DNA of 64,000 nt from JAXDBM01 sp963709485. GTDB lineage: Bacteria > Desulfobacterota > Syntrophia > Syntrophales > Fen-1087. Both the position numbers and the translations under genes were made by a program. The number at the start of each line of letters is the position of its first letter. The first letter of the stretch is position 1. Where the stretch lies: the NCBI GenBank assembly GCA_963709485.1, contig CAVPWE010000005.1, positions 62,001-126,000 of the forward strand. The letters run 5' to 3'. The notes under the pieces are model-generated. The model was not told the DNA's origin, ran no database searches, and saw only the letters and a list, made by a program, of their open reading frames with translations. Of this stretch, positions 1-6,963 are shown in pieces.

Positions 1-2
1 TC

Positions 3-746
3 GACACCGACACCGGCCTGCTGCACATCTGGATGAGGTCCATCGATGCGGACCGGATGGTCGACACCTTCGGGAACATCCCGGCGGACCTGATGAACCT
101 GGGCTTCCTGCTGTTGAACCCGGCCCGCCTGATGATCGACAAGTACGTCGGCTTCCTGGAGAACGTGGACAACAAGCCCTTCGTGGAAAACTTCGTCCGC
201 ATGGAGAAGTGGATCTTCGACAGCCCGGACGTCCCCGGCGAGACCTTTCGGCAGTTCGTCAACGACTGCTACAAGAAGAACCTCCTCATCCAGAGCAAGC
301 TGGAGCTGGGGGGCAAGCGGGTCGACCTCAAGAAAATCACCATGCCTGTCCTGAACTTCTACGGCATGTACGATCACCTGGTGCCGCCGGCCGCCTGCGA
401 GCTGTTGACCAAAAACGTGGGAAGCAGGGACACGGAGGACATCAACCTGGACACCGGCCACATCGGCATCTACGTCAGTTCCAAGTGCCAGCGGGAGTTC
501 GCGCCCAAAATCGCCCGGTGGCTGATGGAGCGGGACGGGCCGGATTCGGTCCAGGCGAAACCGGAGGCGGAAGCAGCCGGAAAAACCGCAGCCGGAAAAA
601 AGCCGGCGGCAAAGGTGCGCAAGGCGCGGACCGCCCGGAAAAAACCGGCGGTGGAGAAGCCCGTCCCGGAGGAAAGCCCGTCCGAAAAGAAAGTTGCCGC
701 CCGGGGGAAGCCGTCCCTGACGCAACTGATTTCAGAAACCCTATAA
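3..746 (+). CDS. phaC: PHA synthase PhaC, class III type, C-terminal part (5' end outside window)
   Basis: This is the C-terminal part of an alpha/beta-hydrolase-fold PHA synthase, which polymerises (R)-3-hydroxyacyl-CoA on the granule surface. The reading frame is open from the first bases, so the start and the catalytic Cys lie upstream of the window. The remaining two triad positions are visible: the Asp in NFYGMYDHLVPP and the His in DTGHIGIYVS. After the catalytic fold, about 55 residues (bases 560-720) are rich in Ala, Lys and Pro (AAGKKPAAKVRKARTARKKP), a histone-H1-like tail not usual for PhaC. The internal ATG at position 33 is not the true start. phaJ and phasin genes nearby support the call. 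The class III assignment is less sure than the family. Confidence 0.85.
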   Translation, partial: DTDTGLLHIWMRSIDADRMVDTFGNIPADLMNLGFLLLNPARLMIDKYVGFLENVDNKPFVENFVRMEKWIFDSPDVPGETFRQFVNDCYKKNLLIQSKLELGGKRVDLKKITMPVLNFYGMYDHLVPPAACELLTKNVGSRDTEDINLDTGHIGIYVSSKCQREFAPKIARWLMERDGPDSVQAKPEAEAAGKTAAGKKPAAKVRKARTARKKPAVEKPVPEESPSEKKVAARGKPSLTQLISETL

Positions 747-764
747 TACAGGAGAAAAGTCATC

Positions 765-1811
765 ATGCCAAAGCAAAGCGACTATTTTAAAGCCATTGCG
801 AAAATCAGCAGGGCGCTGGGAACGGCTGCCGGCCGGGATGAGATTCTCAAGCTGATCGTCAAGAGCGCCATCGAGACCATGGAGGCCAAGGCGGCCTGTC
901 TTTTCCTCCTGGACGAGGCGCAGGGATTGTACGTCCCGGTCGCCCAGACGGGCCTTTCGAAGAATTACATCCATGCCGGTTTGAAGCATGTGAAAACGCA
1001 AATTTCCGAACTCATGAAGAAGGGGTTCATTCACTACCGCGATGCCGCTTCCGACGCCCGGGCGGAAAACCGGGATCAGAAAAAGGCCGAGGGGATCGTG
1101 TCCCTTCTGGTGGTTCCCGTAAAGGTGAAGGATCAGTTCATCGGCACCATGGCCCTTTACACGGCCGAGGCGAGGGACTTTGCCAAGCCGGAGATCGAGT
1201 TCCTGACGGTTCTTGCCGAGCAGGGGGGCATGGCGATCGAGAATGCGCAACTGATCGAGGGAATGAGGAAAAATGCCCAGATCTTTCTGGATGTGGCCAC
1301 GAACGTCATTTCCAGCCTGGACGTCAAGGAGATCCTCCAGACCCTGACCCGCGACGTGGCCAAGGCCATGGGGGTCAAGGCGGCCTCGATCCGCCTCCTG
1401 GACGAGGCGGACAACACCCTGAAACTCGTGGCCAGCTACGGGCTGAGCGAGAAGTACCTCGGCAAGGGGCCGATCTCCGCGGAGAAGAGCATCGCCGAGG
1501 CCCTGAAGGGAAAGCCGGTGGTTGTCCGGGATGCCGCGGCGGACAAGGGCGTCCAGTACAGGGACGAGAAGAAGGAGGAGGGCATCGTCACCATCCTGAG
1601 CGTTCCCATCAAGTCGAAGGAGCAGGTGCTCGGCATTCTTCGGCTCTACAGCGGCGTGCCCCGCGAGTTCACGGATGGTGAAATCACGGTGGTCACCGCC
1701 CTGGCCTACCAGGGGGGCATCGCCATTCAGAACGCCAGCATGTACCTGATGCTGAAGAGCGACATGAAGGAGCTGAAGGATGAAATCTGGAGTCACCGCT
1801 GCTGGTTCTGA
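765..1811 (+). CDS. tandem GAF-domain protein
   Basis: A 348-residue soluble protein with two GAF-like domains, roughly residues 20-165 and 175-330. Each has the pattern of a helix, a segment like EAKAACLFLLDEA or GVKAASIRLLDEAD, and a closing VLAEQGGMAIENA or VTALAYQGGIAIQNA helix. No kinase, GGDEF or helix-turn-helix output domain is present, so it is probably a ligand sensor or scaffold acting through a partner. GGAG lies 11 bases before the ATG. It sits 18 bases after phaC and 29 before phaJ, so it is likely cotranscribed with PHA genes. The ligand cannot be read from the sequence. Confidence 0.85.
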   Translation: MPKQSDYFKAIAKISRALGTAAGRDEILKLIVKSAIETMEAKAACLFLLDEAQGLYVPVAQTGLSKNYIHAGLKHVKTQISELMKKGFIHYRDAASDARAENRDQKKAEGIVSLLVVPVKVKDQFIGTMALYTAEARDFAKPEIEFLTVLAEQGGMAIENAQLIEGMRKNAQIFLDVATNVISSLDVKEILQTLTRDVAKAMGVKAASIRLLDEADNTLKLVASYGLSEKYLGKGPISAEKSIAEALKGKPVVVRDAAADKGVQYRDEKKEEGIVTILSVPIKSKEQVLGILRLYSGVPREFTDGEITVVTALAYQGGIAIQNASMYLMLKSDMKELKDEIWSHRCWF

Positions 1812-1840
1812 AACCAGCCGGGAAAGGGGGGCGTGAAGTC

Positions 1841-2266
1841 ATGGCAGGAAAGTCGATCGAGCAGATCAAGGTGGGCGATGCGGCCGAGTTTTCGAAGACG
1901 GTGACGGAATCGGACGTTTATCTTTACGCCGGGATCACCGGGGATTTGAACCCCGCCCATCTCAACGAGGCCTACGCGAAGGGCACCTTCTTCAAGACCC
2001 GGATTGCCCACGGCATGCTGACTGCGGGCTTCATCTCGAGCATTCTGGGGATGCAGCTTCCCGGGCCGGGAACGATCTACATGAGGCAGTCGCTGAGCTT
2101 CCTGGCGCCGGTCCGCTTCGGGGACACGATCACCGCCCGTGCGGAGGTCGTAGAATTGATTACCGAGAAGAACCGCTTGCGCCTGAAGACGACCTGCACC
2201 AATCAGGACGGCGTTGTCGTCCTGGACGGCGAGGCCCTGGTCAGCCCGCCCAAGGCGAAAGCCTGA
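1841..2266 (+). CDS. phaJ: MaoC-family (R)-specific enoyl-CoA hydratase
   Basis: A 141-residue single hot-dog-fold hydratase. The hydratase-2 motif is visible as YAGITGDLNPAHLNEAYA, with the catalytic Asp and His, followed by IAHGMLTAGFISSIL. Family members convert trans-2-enoyl-CoA to (R)-3-hydroxyacyl-CoA, which feeds beta-oxidation intermediates into PHA synthase. It lies third in the phaC-GAF-phaJ run with an AAAGGGGGGCG ribosome site before the ATG. Length and motif fit PhaJ well. A general MaoC dehydratase role is the main alternative, but the PHA setting favours PhaJ. Confidence 0.88.
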   Translation: MAGKSIEQIKVGDAAEFSKTVTESDVYLYAGITGDLNPAHLNEAYAKGTFFKTRIAHGMLTAGFISSILGMQLPGPGTIYMRQSLSFLAPVRFGDTITARAEVVELITEKNRLRLKTTCTNQDGVVVLDGEALVSPPKAKA

Positions 2267-2319
2267 TCAAAAGTCCCTTTGCGCGGCACGGAAGGGGCAG
2301 GTGCGGGTGAATGCGCCGC

Positions 2320-2802
2320 TTATGATTTCGGCGGCGATTTGAAGATATCGGCCATTGCCTTCATCAGCGACCGGTACTCGTCGCTCTGCTTCCGGATGAC
2401 CTCCTGCAGCCCTTCCACCGTCTCTTCCGGGGACGCCGCCTTTTTTCCGCGGCGCTGCCGCAAGGCCGCGATGGTTTCTTCCTGTTCCACCGTCTTTTCC
2501 CTCAGGGCCCGGCACTCATTCAGCAGGTCCTGATAATCCCCCCGGGGAACCACGTCATAAAGGGCGAGGAAATCCTTCATCGATTTCTGGAAGGCCTCCG
2601 CCGATTTTTCCCACAGATTCACCTCGGAAGGCTTGCTCTGCGGAGGGCTTTCCAACCCGTAAACCTTGCGGAAAAGGGACGAAAAGGCATCCGCCCCATC
2701 CAATCCGAGGTTCTGCCATTTGTTCAAATCGTCCAGCTGCTTCTGCCCCTTCGCCAGGGACGAAAAAAACTGCGACCAGAACTCATAAATATTCGCATCC
2801 AT
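2320..2802 (-). CDS. PhaE-like / phasin-like coiled-coil protein
   Basis: A 160-residue, strongly helical and charged protein without signal peptide or membrane segment. The N-terminal part (FWSQFFSSLAKGQ to about residue 90) resembles the start of class III PHA synthase subunit PhaE. Residues 95-150 form a probable coiled coil (ECRALREKTVEQEETIAALR). It is about half the usual PhaE length, so it may be a short PhaE or a phasin-like granule protein. It is the last gene of the minus-strand operon phasin-phasin-PhaC-like-PhaE-like, 39 bases after the PhaC-like gene. The role as a synthase partner is inferred from position. Confidence 0.6.
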   Translation of the reverse strand: MDANIYEFWSQFFSSLAKGQKQLDDLNKWQNLGLDGADAFSSLFRKVYGLESPPQSKPSEVNLWEKSAEAFQKSMKDFLALYDVVPRGDYQDLLNECRALREKTVEQEETIAALRQRRGKKAASPEETVEGLQEVIRKQSDEYRSLMKAMADIFKSPPKS

Positions 2803-2841
2803 GATTTTTCCCCGCTTCGTCAGGGCGGTTTCCCGCGCCGG

Positions 2842-4545
2842 TTATTTCCCTTCCAGATCGAGCTGAAAGCGCACGGGCCCCCGGTAGGAACCGAAACGCT
2901 TGTGAAGGGCGCATTCCGTATCCGGCTGCGACCAGGACGTCGCGATGGCGCCATGGCCCTTGGGGAAGACGGTGACCTCGGCCTTGACATAATCCAGGGG
3001 CGCGATCGCCGCAGCCTTGTCGACCAGGTCGTCCTTGTCCGCATAACAGATCAGCCATGGAATCCCCTTCTCCTCGATCCCCTTGAAGTTGAGCGTCTTG
3101 CCGAAGAGCTTCACCGGGATCGTGCCGTCGGGGGCCACCGGGATGGTGTAGGAATCGAAGCTGATCCTGGTGATGGCCTCGGGCAGATCGTTGCGGTCGT
3201 AGATCAGCCAGTGGTTCATGGCGGCGGCCGTCGCGTTGATCATGATTTCCTTCCCGTCCGGACCTTCGAGATTCATCAGGTCGCGGTGCAGGGTGACCAT
3301 GGAGAACTCCTTTTCCATGCTCTTCAGCTTGTAGACCCAGCTCATGACCTTGCCGTCCACCACCCGGTTCCCGTTGGGCAGATCCTTCACGGCATAACCC
3401 AGATCCCGGAAGCGGGAAGGCAGATGCTGCATGTACTCCACCAGGGCGACGCTGCGCGTTCCGTCCATCGGCGCCACGCAGGTGATCAGGGCGTCGACCA
3501 GTCCGTCCAGCTCGCCGGACAGGATGTCGAGAACCGCCATGAACCCGCCCTGGCAGAAACCGTTGAGCGTGACGGGCCTGCCGTGCGCGGCCTTCACCTT
3601 CTCGCAGAAATACCGGGTGTCCCGCGCGTCGTCCTCGCCGGTCATGGTCTGCACCGCCGGGGTCGTGTCGATATCCTTGATGATCCGGATGTAGGTGGGG
3701 ATGCCCTGATTGGCAAAGGCATGGACATAGCTCTTCTGCTCATCCGGCAGAAAAGCCAGAATGTTGGGACCCAGAACGTAGGGATGGATGATAATGATGG
3801 GCTTCCCCGATTTCCTGACCTTCACCTTTTTATCCCGGGGGAGGACCTGGTACAGCAGGAAACGCTCCGTCTCCGCCGCCTCGATGTAGCCCCCGTCGTC
3901 GAAGTGGAATCCGTACACCTGTTTGATCGCCTTGATGGCCTCCGGGTATCCGTGAACCAGCAGGTCCATGAGCCGGACCTGCCGTCGCGAGTAATCGTCC
4001 AGCCTCTCGCCATCCCGGTCAAAGAAGCTGTTCATGCAGGCCATCAGCGCCTTGGCCGACTCGCGGCGTTGATAGCTTTCCATGCCTTTGAGGGAGCCCG
4101 TCAGTCCCTTCTCCGCAACCTGCAGGTTGAACTGAGTCAGCTCCAGATAGTCGAGCATGCTCTCCAGGGGGTTCGTTTTGGCCAGCTTGTCCTTTTCACG
4201 CTCCGTAAATGAATTCGCGGCGGTCCAGTAGGGATACATGAAATCGTTCATGTAGGTCAGCACGCCAAGGGCATAGGTCTGATACGCCTTGATTGTATTC
4301 AGCGTGGTTTCCAGTGCGCGCTCATGCTTCGACTTCCCCAGCCTGGAGAAGGCGTCACAGGCGCTACAGAGGGAAAAGCAGATGTCGTTCATATAGATGG
4401 GCACGCTGAGCCAGTAATTGTGATTCTGCCGGGCCGCATCCAGCGACGCCTGGACGTAATTATCGCCCGCTTCGGCAATGCCGCATCGGGAGTCCGACAG
4501 AATCTCATAGCATTCGTTCTGTATGAATGGGATAATCATAATCAC
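2842..4545 (-). CDS. PhaC-like alpha/beta hydrolase (second PHA synthase-like protein)
   Basis: A 567-residue soluble alpha/beta-hydrolase. The nucleophile elbow reads GFCQGGF, the GxCxGG form of PHA synthases with Cys in place of the Ser of lipases. Asp (CYADKDDLVD) and His (FPKGHGAIATSW) follow at the expected spacing near the C-terminus. The first 200 residues are a helical domain that I cannot assign. It differs clearly from the phaC at the window start and could be a divergent synthase or a thioesterase/depolymerase-like enzyme with a Cys nucleophile. The start is GTG at 4545 or ATG at 4539; neither has a strong ribosome site. It lies in the phasin operon 24 bases after the second phasin. 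Confidence 0.7.
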   Translation of the reverse strand: MIMIIPFIQNECYEILSDSRCGIAEAGDNYVQASLDAARQNHNYWLSVPIYMNDICFSLCSACDAFSRLGKSKHERALETTLNTIKAYQTYALGVLTYMNDFMYPYWTAANSFTEREKDKLAKTNPLESMLDYLELTQFNLQVAEKGLTGSLKGMESYQRRESAKALMACMNSFFDRDGERLDDYSRRQVRLMDLLVHGYPEAIKAIKQVYGFHFDDGGYIEAAETERFLLYQVLPRDKKVKVRKSGKPIIIIHPYVLGPNILAFLPDEQKSYVHAFANQGIPTYIRIIKDIDTTPAVQTMTGEDDARDTRYFCEKVKAAHGRPVTLNGFCQGGFMAVLDILSGELDGLVDALITCVAPMDGTRSVALVEYMQHLPSRFRDLGYAVKDLPNGNRVVDGKVMSWVYKLKSMEKEFSMVTLHRDLMNLEGPDGKEIMINATAAAMNHWLIYDRNDLPEAITRISFDSYTIPVAPDGTIPVKLFGKTLNFKGIEEKGIPWLICYADKDDLVDKAAAIAPLDYVKAEVTVFPKGHGAIATSWSQPDTECALHKRFGSYRGPVRFQLDLEGK

Positions 4546-4569
4546 ATACCCGTTGCACCTGTTTTTCGT

Positions 4570-4848
4570 TTACGCGTTCTTGCCCTTTTCAAAGCCGGCA
4601 AAAAACTCCTCCACCTTCCTGTAGTTGTCGTCCACCGCGGCCTTGAAATCTTCGCGGCCCCGCTTGTAGGCCTTGACCCAGTCGGAAACGGCCTTCCTGC
4701 CTTCTGCCGGCATCCAGGCGCTCTGTTCCATGAAACTGTTCACCATCTTCTCCGTCTGCTCCTGCAGCACTGACATGGCATTGAAAGTGTTGTCAAAAGC
4801 CGCCTTGTTGAACTGAATCATCTGCTTCGCAATCTGTTTCGGATCCAT
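4570..4848 (-). CDS. phasin-like protein, copy 2
   Basis: A 92-residue helical protein that coats PHA granules in phasin families. It is a clear paralogue of the gene just upstream: both share IxKQMIxFxKxxFDNTFNAM, a LQEQTEKMVN segment and WVKxYKxGRExFK. I start it at ATG 4848 because AAAGGAGAA sits 7 bases upstream of it; the in-frame ATG at 4866 lies upstream of that site and would leave it inside the coding sequence. The tandem copies are 72 bases apart on the same strand and probably share the promoter near 5290. Confidence 0.75.
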   Translation of the reverse strand: MDPKQIAKQMIQFNKAAFDNTFNAMSVLQEQTEKMVNSFMEQSAWMPAEGRKAVSDWVKAYKRGREDFKAAVDDNYRKVEEFFAGFEKGKNA

Positions 4849-4920
4849 CTTCCATTCTCCTTTCATTAAAAACGCCCGCTGTCCGGGCCATCGCCCTGAA
4901 CAGCGGTCCCCGAAGTGATC

Positions 4921-5214
4921 TTACTTTCCCGCCTTCGTCTTCGTGGCGGTCTTCTCGATGTTGCCGAAAAATTCTTCCACTTTCTTGTAGCTCTCGTTGA
5001 CGCTTTCCTTGAAAGCCTCGCGGCCTTTCTTGTAGGTTTTCACCCACTCGTTGACCGCCTGCTTCCCCTCCGCGGGAAACCAGGGCGCCTGCTCCAAAAA
5101 CATGTTCACCATCTTTTCGGTCTGCTCCTGCAGAATCTGCATGGCATTGAACGTGTTGTCGAAAGTCGTCTTGTGGAATTCGATCATCTGCTTCGTAATG
5201 ATTCCCTGCTCCAT
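4921..5214 (-). CDS. phasin-like protein, copy 1
   Basis: A 97-residue helical protein, first gene of the minus-strand PHA operon. Its FDNTFNAMQILQEQTEKMVN core matches the second copy, and the C-terminus is Lys/Thr-rich. There is no signal peptide, which fits a cytoplasmic granule-coat protein. A GGAGGAAGG ribosome site precedes the ATG and a near-consensus sigma-70 promoter lies 54-81 bases upstream. Divergent phaR makes repression by PhaR likely, as known for phasin genes in other bacteria. Confidence 0.78.
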   Translation of the reverse strand: MEQGIITKQMIEFHKTTFDNTFNAMQILQEQTEKMVNMFLEQAPWFPAEGKQAVNEWVKTYKKGREAFKESVNESYKKVEEFFGNIEKTATKTKAGK

Positions 5215-5267
5215 TTTTCCTTCCTCCTGATCCTTTGTTTTTCTACGTCATCTGCGACGTTGGCGCT

Positions 5268-5295
5268 AATATAGCATCGCAAAATTATTTGTCAA
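5268..5295 (-). promoter_or_regulatory. sigma-70 promoter of the phasin operon
   Basis: Read on the minus strand, TTGACA (5295-5290) and TATATT (5273-5268) are separated by 16 bases. The predicted transcript starts near 5261, about 47 bases before the phasin ATG. The spacer contains a TTGCGATGCTA element resembling the operator at 5306-5316. Confidence 0.75.
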
Positions 5296-5305
5296 GAAAA
5301 AAATG

Positions 5306-5316
5306 TTGCGCTGCAA
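5306..5316. promoter_or_regulatory. candidate PhaR operator (TTGC-N3-GCAA)
   Basis: TTGCGCTGCAA is an inverted repeat with TTGC/GCAA arms, just upstream of the phasin -35 element. A near copy with two mismatches lies at 5272-5282 inside the promoter spacer. PhaR-type repressors bind TGC/GCA-rich palindromes; assigning these sites to this PhaR is inference. Confidence 0.5.
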
Positions 5317-5401
5317 TAATTTTCTCTTGAAACTTCCCCGGCGCGCCTTGAATTAAATCTCAAACTATATATTTGAATATCAATAAGTTACGCAGATCCA
5401 T

Positions 5402-5433
5402 CCGGCCTTCGCAAAAAAATTTTGCGGGGCCGG
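5402..5433. promoter_or_regulatory. long palindrome upstream of phaR
   Basis: The core CGCAAAAAAATTTTGCG (5410-5426) has 7-base arms around AAA, flanked by CCGGCC (5402-5407) and GGCCGG (5428-5433), and is followed by TATTTTT. It looks like a terminator hairpin but no plus-strand gene lies upstream to terminate. An operator (its TTTTGCG arm repeats the TTGCG theme) or an attenuator in the phaR leader is more likely. Confidence 0.5.
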
Positions 5434-5493
5434 TATTTTTATGTTGCGTCATAAACCGTTTTCCGATATACAGGCGGCGAAAGGGAAACGACC

Positions 5494-5961
5494 ATGACCG
5501 AAAAAAAGCACTTTAAAAAATATGCCAACCGGCGCCTGTACGACATGGAGAAAAGCGTCTATGTGACCCTGGACGACATCATGCAGGTCATCCGGCAGGG
5601 ACGCAACGTGGAAGTGGTCGATGCAAAGACCGGCGAAGACGTGACGGCCTTTACGCTGACGCAGATCATCCTGGAGGAATCGAGAAAGAAAAACAGCCTG
5701 CTGCCCCTCCCCCTGCTGCATCTGATCATCCAGTACGGCGAAAACATCCTCGGCGAATTTTTCGACAAATATCTCGAGCAGACGCTGAAAAACTATCTTT
5801 CCTACAAAATCGCAGCGGATGATCAGTACAAAAAGTGGCTCAGCCTGGGGATGGATTTTTCCAATCTGACCCGGGCATCCATGGCTACCCTTCCCGGGTT
5901 CCAGTCTTTTTTCGACCCCGCCGGCGACGAGGAGAAAACCGCGGGGAGCGACGGTCGCTGA
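5494..5961 (+). CDS. phaR: PHA synthesis regulator PhaR
   Basis: A 155-residue protein with the conserved PhaR N-terminal DNA-binding domain (KKYANRRLYDMEKSVYVTLD, residues 8-27) and the following PHA-accumulation regulator region (QIILEESRKKNSLLPLPLLH). Known PhaR proteins bind both phasin promoters and nascent PHA, releasing repression when granules form. It is transcribed away from the phasin operon with TTGC/GCAA repeats between them. AAGGGAAA lies upstream of the ATG. The C-terminal 50 residues are variable, as usual. Confidence 0.92.
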   Translation: MTEKKHFKKYANRRLYDMEKSVYVTLDDIMQVIRQGRNVEVVDAKTGEDVTAFTLTQIILEESRKKNSLLPLPLLHLIIQYGENILGEFFDKYLEQTLKNYLSYKIAADDQYKKWLSLGMDFSNLTRASMATLPGFQSFFDPAGDEEKTAGSDGR

Positions 5962-5976
5962 GCGGCCAGGAATATC

Positions 5977-6005
5977 TTGACAAGATCCGGGCATTCCCCT
6001 AAACA
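5977..6005 (+). promoter_or_regulatory. sigma-70-like promoter of the ferredoxin gene
   Basis: TTGACA (5977-5982), 17-base spacer, TAAACA (6000-6005; 3 of 6 consensus). It lies between the phaR stop and the ferredoxin start, which suggests separate transcription. Confidence 0.5.
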
Positions 6006-6029
6006 CGATTTATGATTGCCGGAGAACCG

Positions 6030-6449
6030 ATGAGCGAAACCTTTTCGAAAAAAGTGGTCATTCACTACACGGCGGACAATGTCGAGCAGCCCATCATCTG
6101 CCAGCTGGTGAAGCGGTATGATCTCGTCTTCAACATTCTCAAGGCACGCATCTTCCCGCGCCGCGAAGGGGTGATCGTGCTCGAGCTCAGCGGCCTGAAG
6201 GAAAATTTCGAAAAGGGGATCCTTTTTCTGAAGGAGAAGGGCCTCAAGGTTGAGCCGCTGTCGAAAAGCGTCAACCAGAACATGGACAAGTGCGTCTACT
6301 GCGGCGCCTGCACGGCCTTCTGCCCGACGGACGCGCTCGCCTTCGACGCCCAGACGATGAAGGTGGTCTTCGACCCGGAAAAATGCAACGGCTGCGAGCT
6401 CTGCGTTTCGGCCTGCCCGGTCCGGGCCATGGAGGTCAACCTGCTGTAG
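6030..6449 (+). CDS. NIL-domain 4Fe-4S ferredoxin
   Basis: A 139-residue protein with an N-terminal NIL domain (about residues 5-75), the ACT-like fold otherwise found on methionine ABC transporter ATPases, followed by two 4Fe-4S motifs, CVYCGACTAFCP and CNGCELCVSACP. It should carry two clusters and transfer electrons in the cytoplasm. NIL-ferredoxins occur in anaerobes and are often linked to sulfur-amino-acid or homocysteine metabolism; the partner here is unknown. I start at 6030, preceded by CCGGAGAACC; the in-frame ATG at 6012 lies closer to the promoter and has no ribosome site. Confidence 0.88.
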   Translation: MSETFSKKVVIHYTADNVEQPIICQLVKRYDLVFNILKARIFPRREGVIVLELSGLKENFEKGILFLKEKGLKVEPLSKSVNQNMDKCVYCGACTAFCPTDALAFDAQTMKVVFDPEKCNGCELCVSACPVRAMEVNLL

Positions 6450-6461
6450 CCTTTCGGGCCG

Positions 6462-6827
6462 CTACGGGGTCTTTTCCGGCTTCCGGTCCGTTTTCTTCTC
6501 CCTGCCGCCGGCGAGGCCTTCAATCTCCTCGGTCAGTTTTTTCCCTTTTTCGACGACCGCTTTGCCGGTCTGGTAGGCATCCTTTCCCTTTTCCACCATC
6601 TTTTCCGTCTGCACCTTCGCTTTTTCAAGGGATTCGAAGACGTTTTCCGGCATTCTCCCGGGGTCCTTGAAGTAGAAATACCCGCAGAGGGCAATCAGGG
6701 CCAGGAGGATCAGCAGGGCCATCTTGACGAGCTTCTTGAAAATGAAATAGAGAACGAGAAGGGCCAGGAAGATGACGATCCCCATCACGGCCGGATGGCC
6801 GGACAGGTTCTGAACGATCTGATCCAT
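6462..6827 (-). CDS. small membrane protein with coiled C-terminal tail
   Basis: A 121-residue protein that I do not recognise. Residues 14-32 and about 36-53 are hydrophobic and could form one hairpin of two membrane helices (IVIFLALLVLYFIFKKL; MALLILLALIALCGYFYF). The rest is a charged, lysine-rich helix with repeated KxxEKxxEKGK spacing, followed by a disordered K/R/E tail. It converges with the ferredoxin gene (12 bases apart) and diverges from mtaB. No function can be assigned. Confidence 0.65.
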   Translation of the reverse strand: MDQIVQNLSGHPAVMGIVIFLALLVLYFIFKKLVKMALLILLALIALCGYFYFKDPGRMPENVFESLEKAKVQTEKMVEKGKDAYQTGKAVVEKGKKLTEEIEGLAGGREKKTDRKPEKTP

Positions 6828-6901
6828 GGTTTCAGCTTCCCGGGTTGCAGTGCGGTCATGCTACCGGGAAAACACGGAAATATCAAGTATTTCTTTCAGC
6901 C

Positions 6902-6930
6902 TTGACAAACGGGGAGGGGCGCGTTTAGAT
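6902..6930 (+). promoter_or_regulatory. sigma-70-like promoter of mtaB
   Basis: TTGACA (6902-6907), 17-base spacer, TTAGAT (6925-6930). The predicted transcript start near 6937 is consistent with translation from ATG 6964 and not from the upstream in-frame start at 6826. Confidence 0.55.
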
Positions 6931-6963
6931 ACCGCCGCACCACCGGAAAGAGGATTCCCACTC

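Noticed and set aside
741..1796. 351-residue minus-strand open frame opposite the GAF gene
   Set aside because: Leu/Asp/His-rich shadow; the plus-strand product has two GAF domains and a ribosome site.
2902..4212. 436-residue plus-strand open frame opposite the PhaC-like gene
   Set aside because: Composition and lack of motifs mark it as antisense noise.
5402..5440. Rho-independent terminator before phaR
   Set aside because: Hairpin plus T-rich tail fits, but no plus-strand transcript enters the region; operator or attenuator is more plausible.
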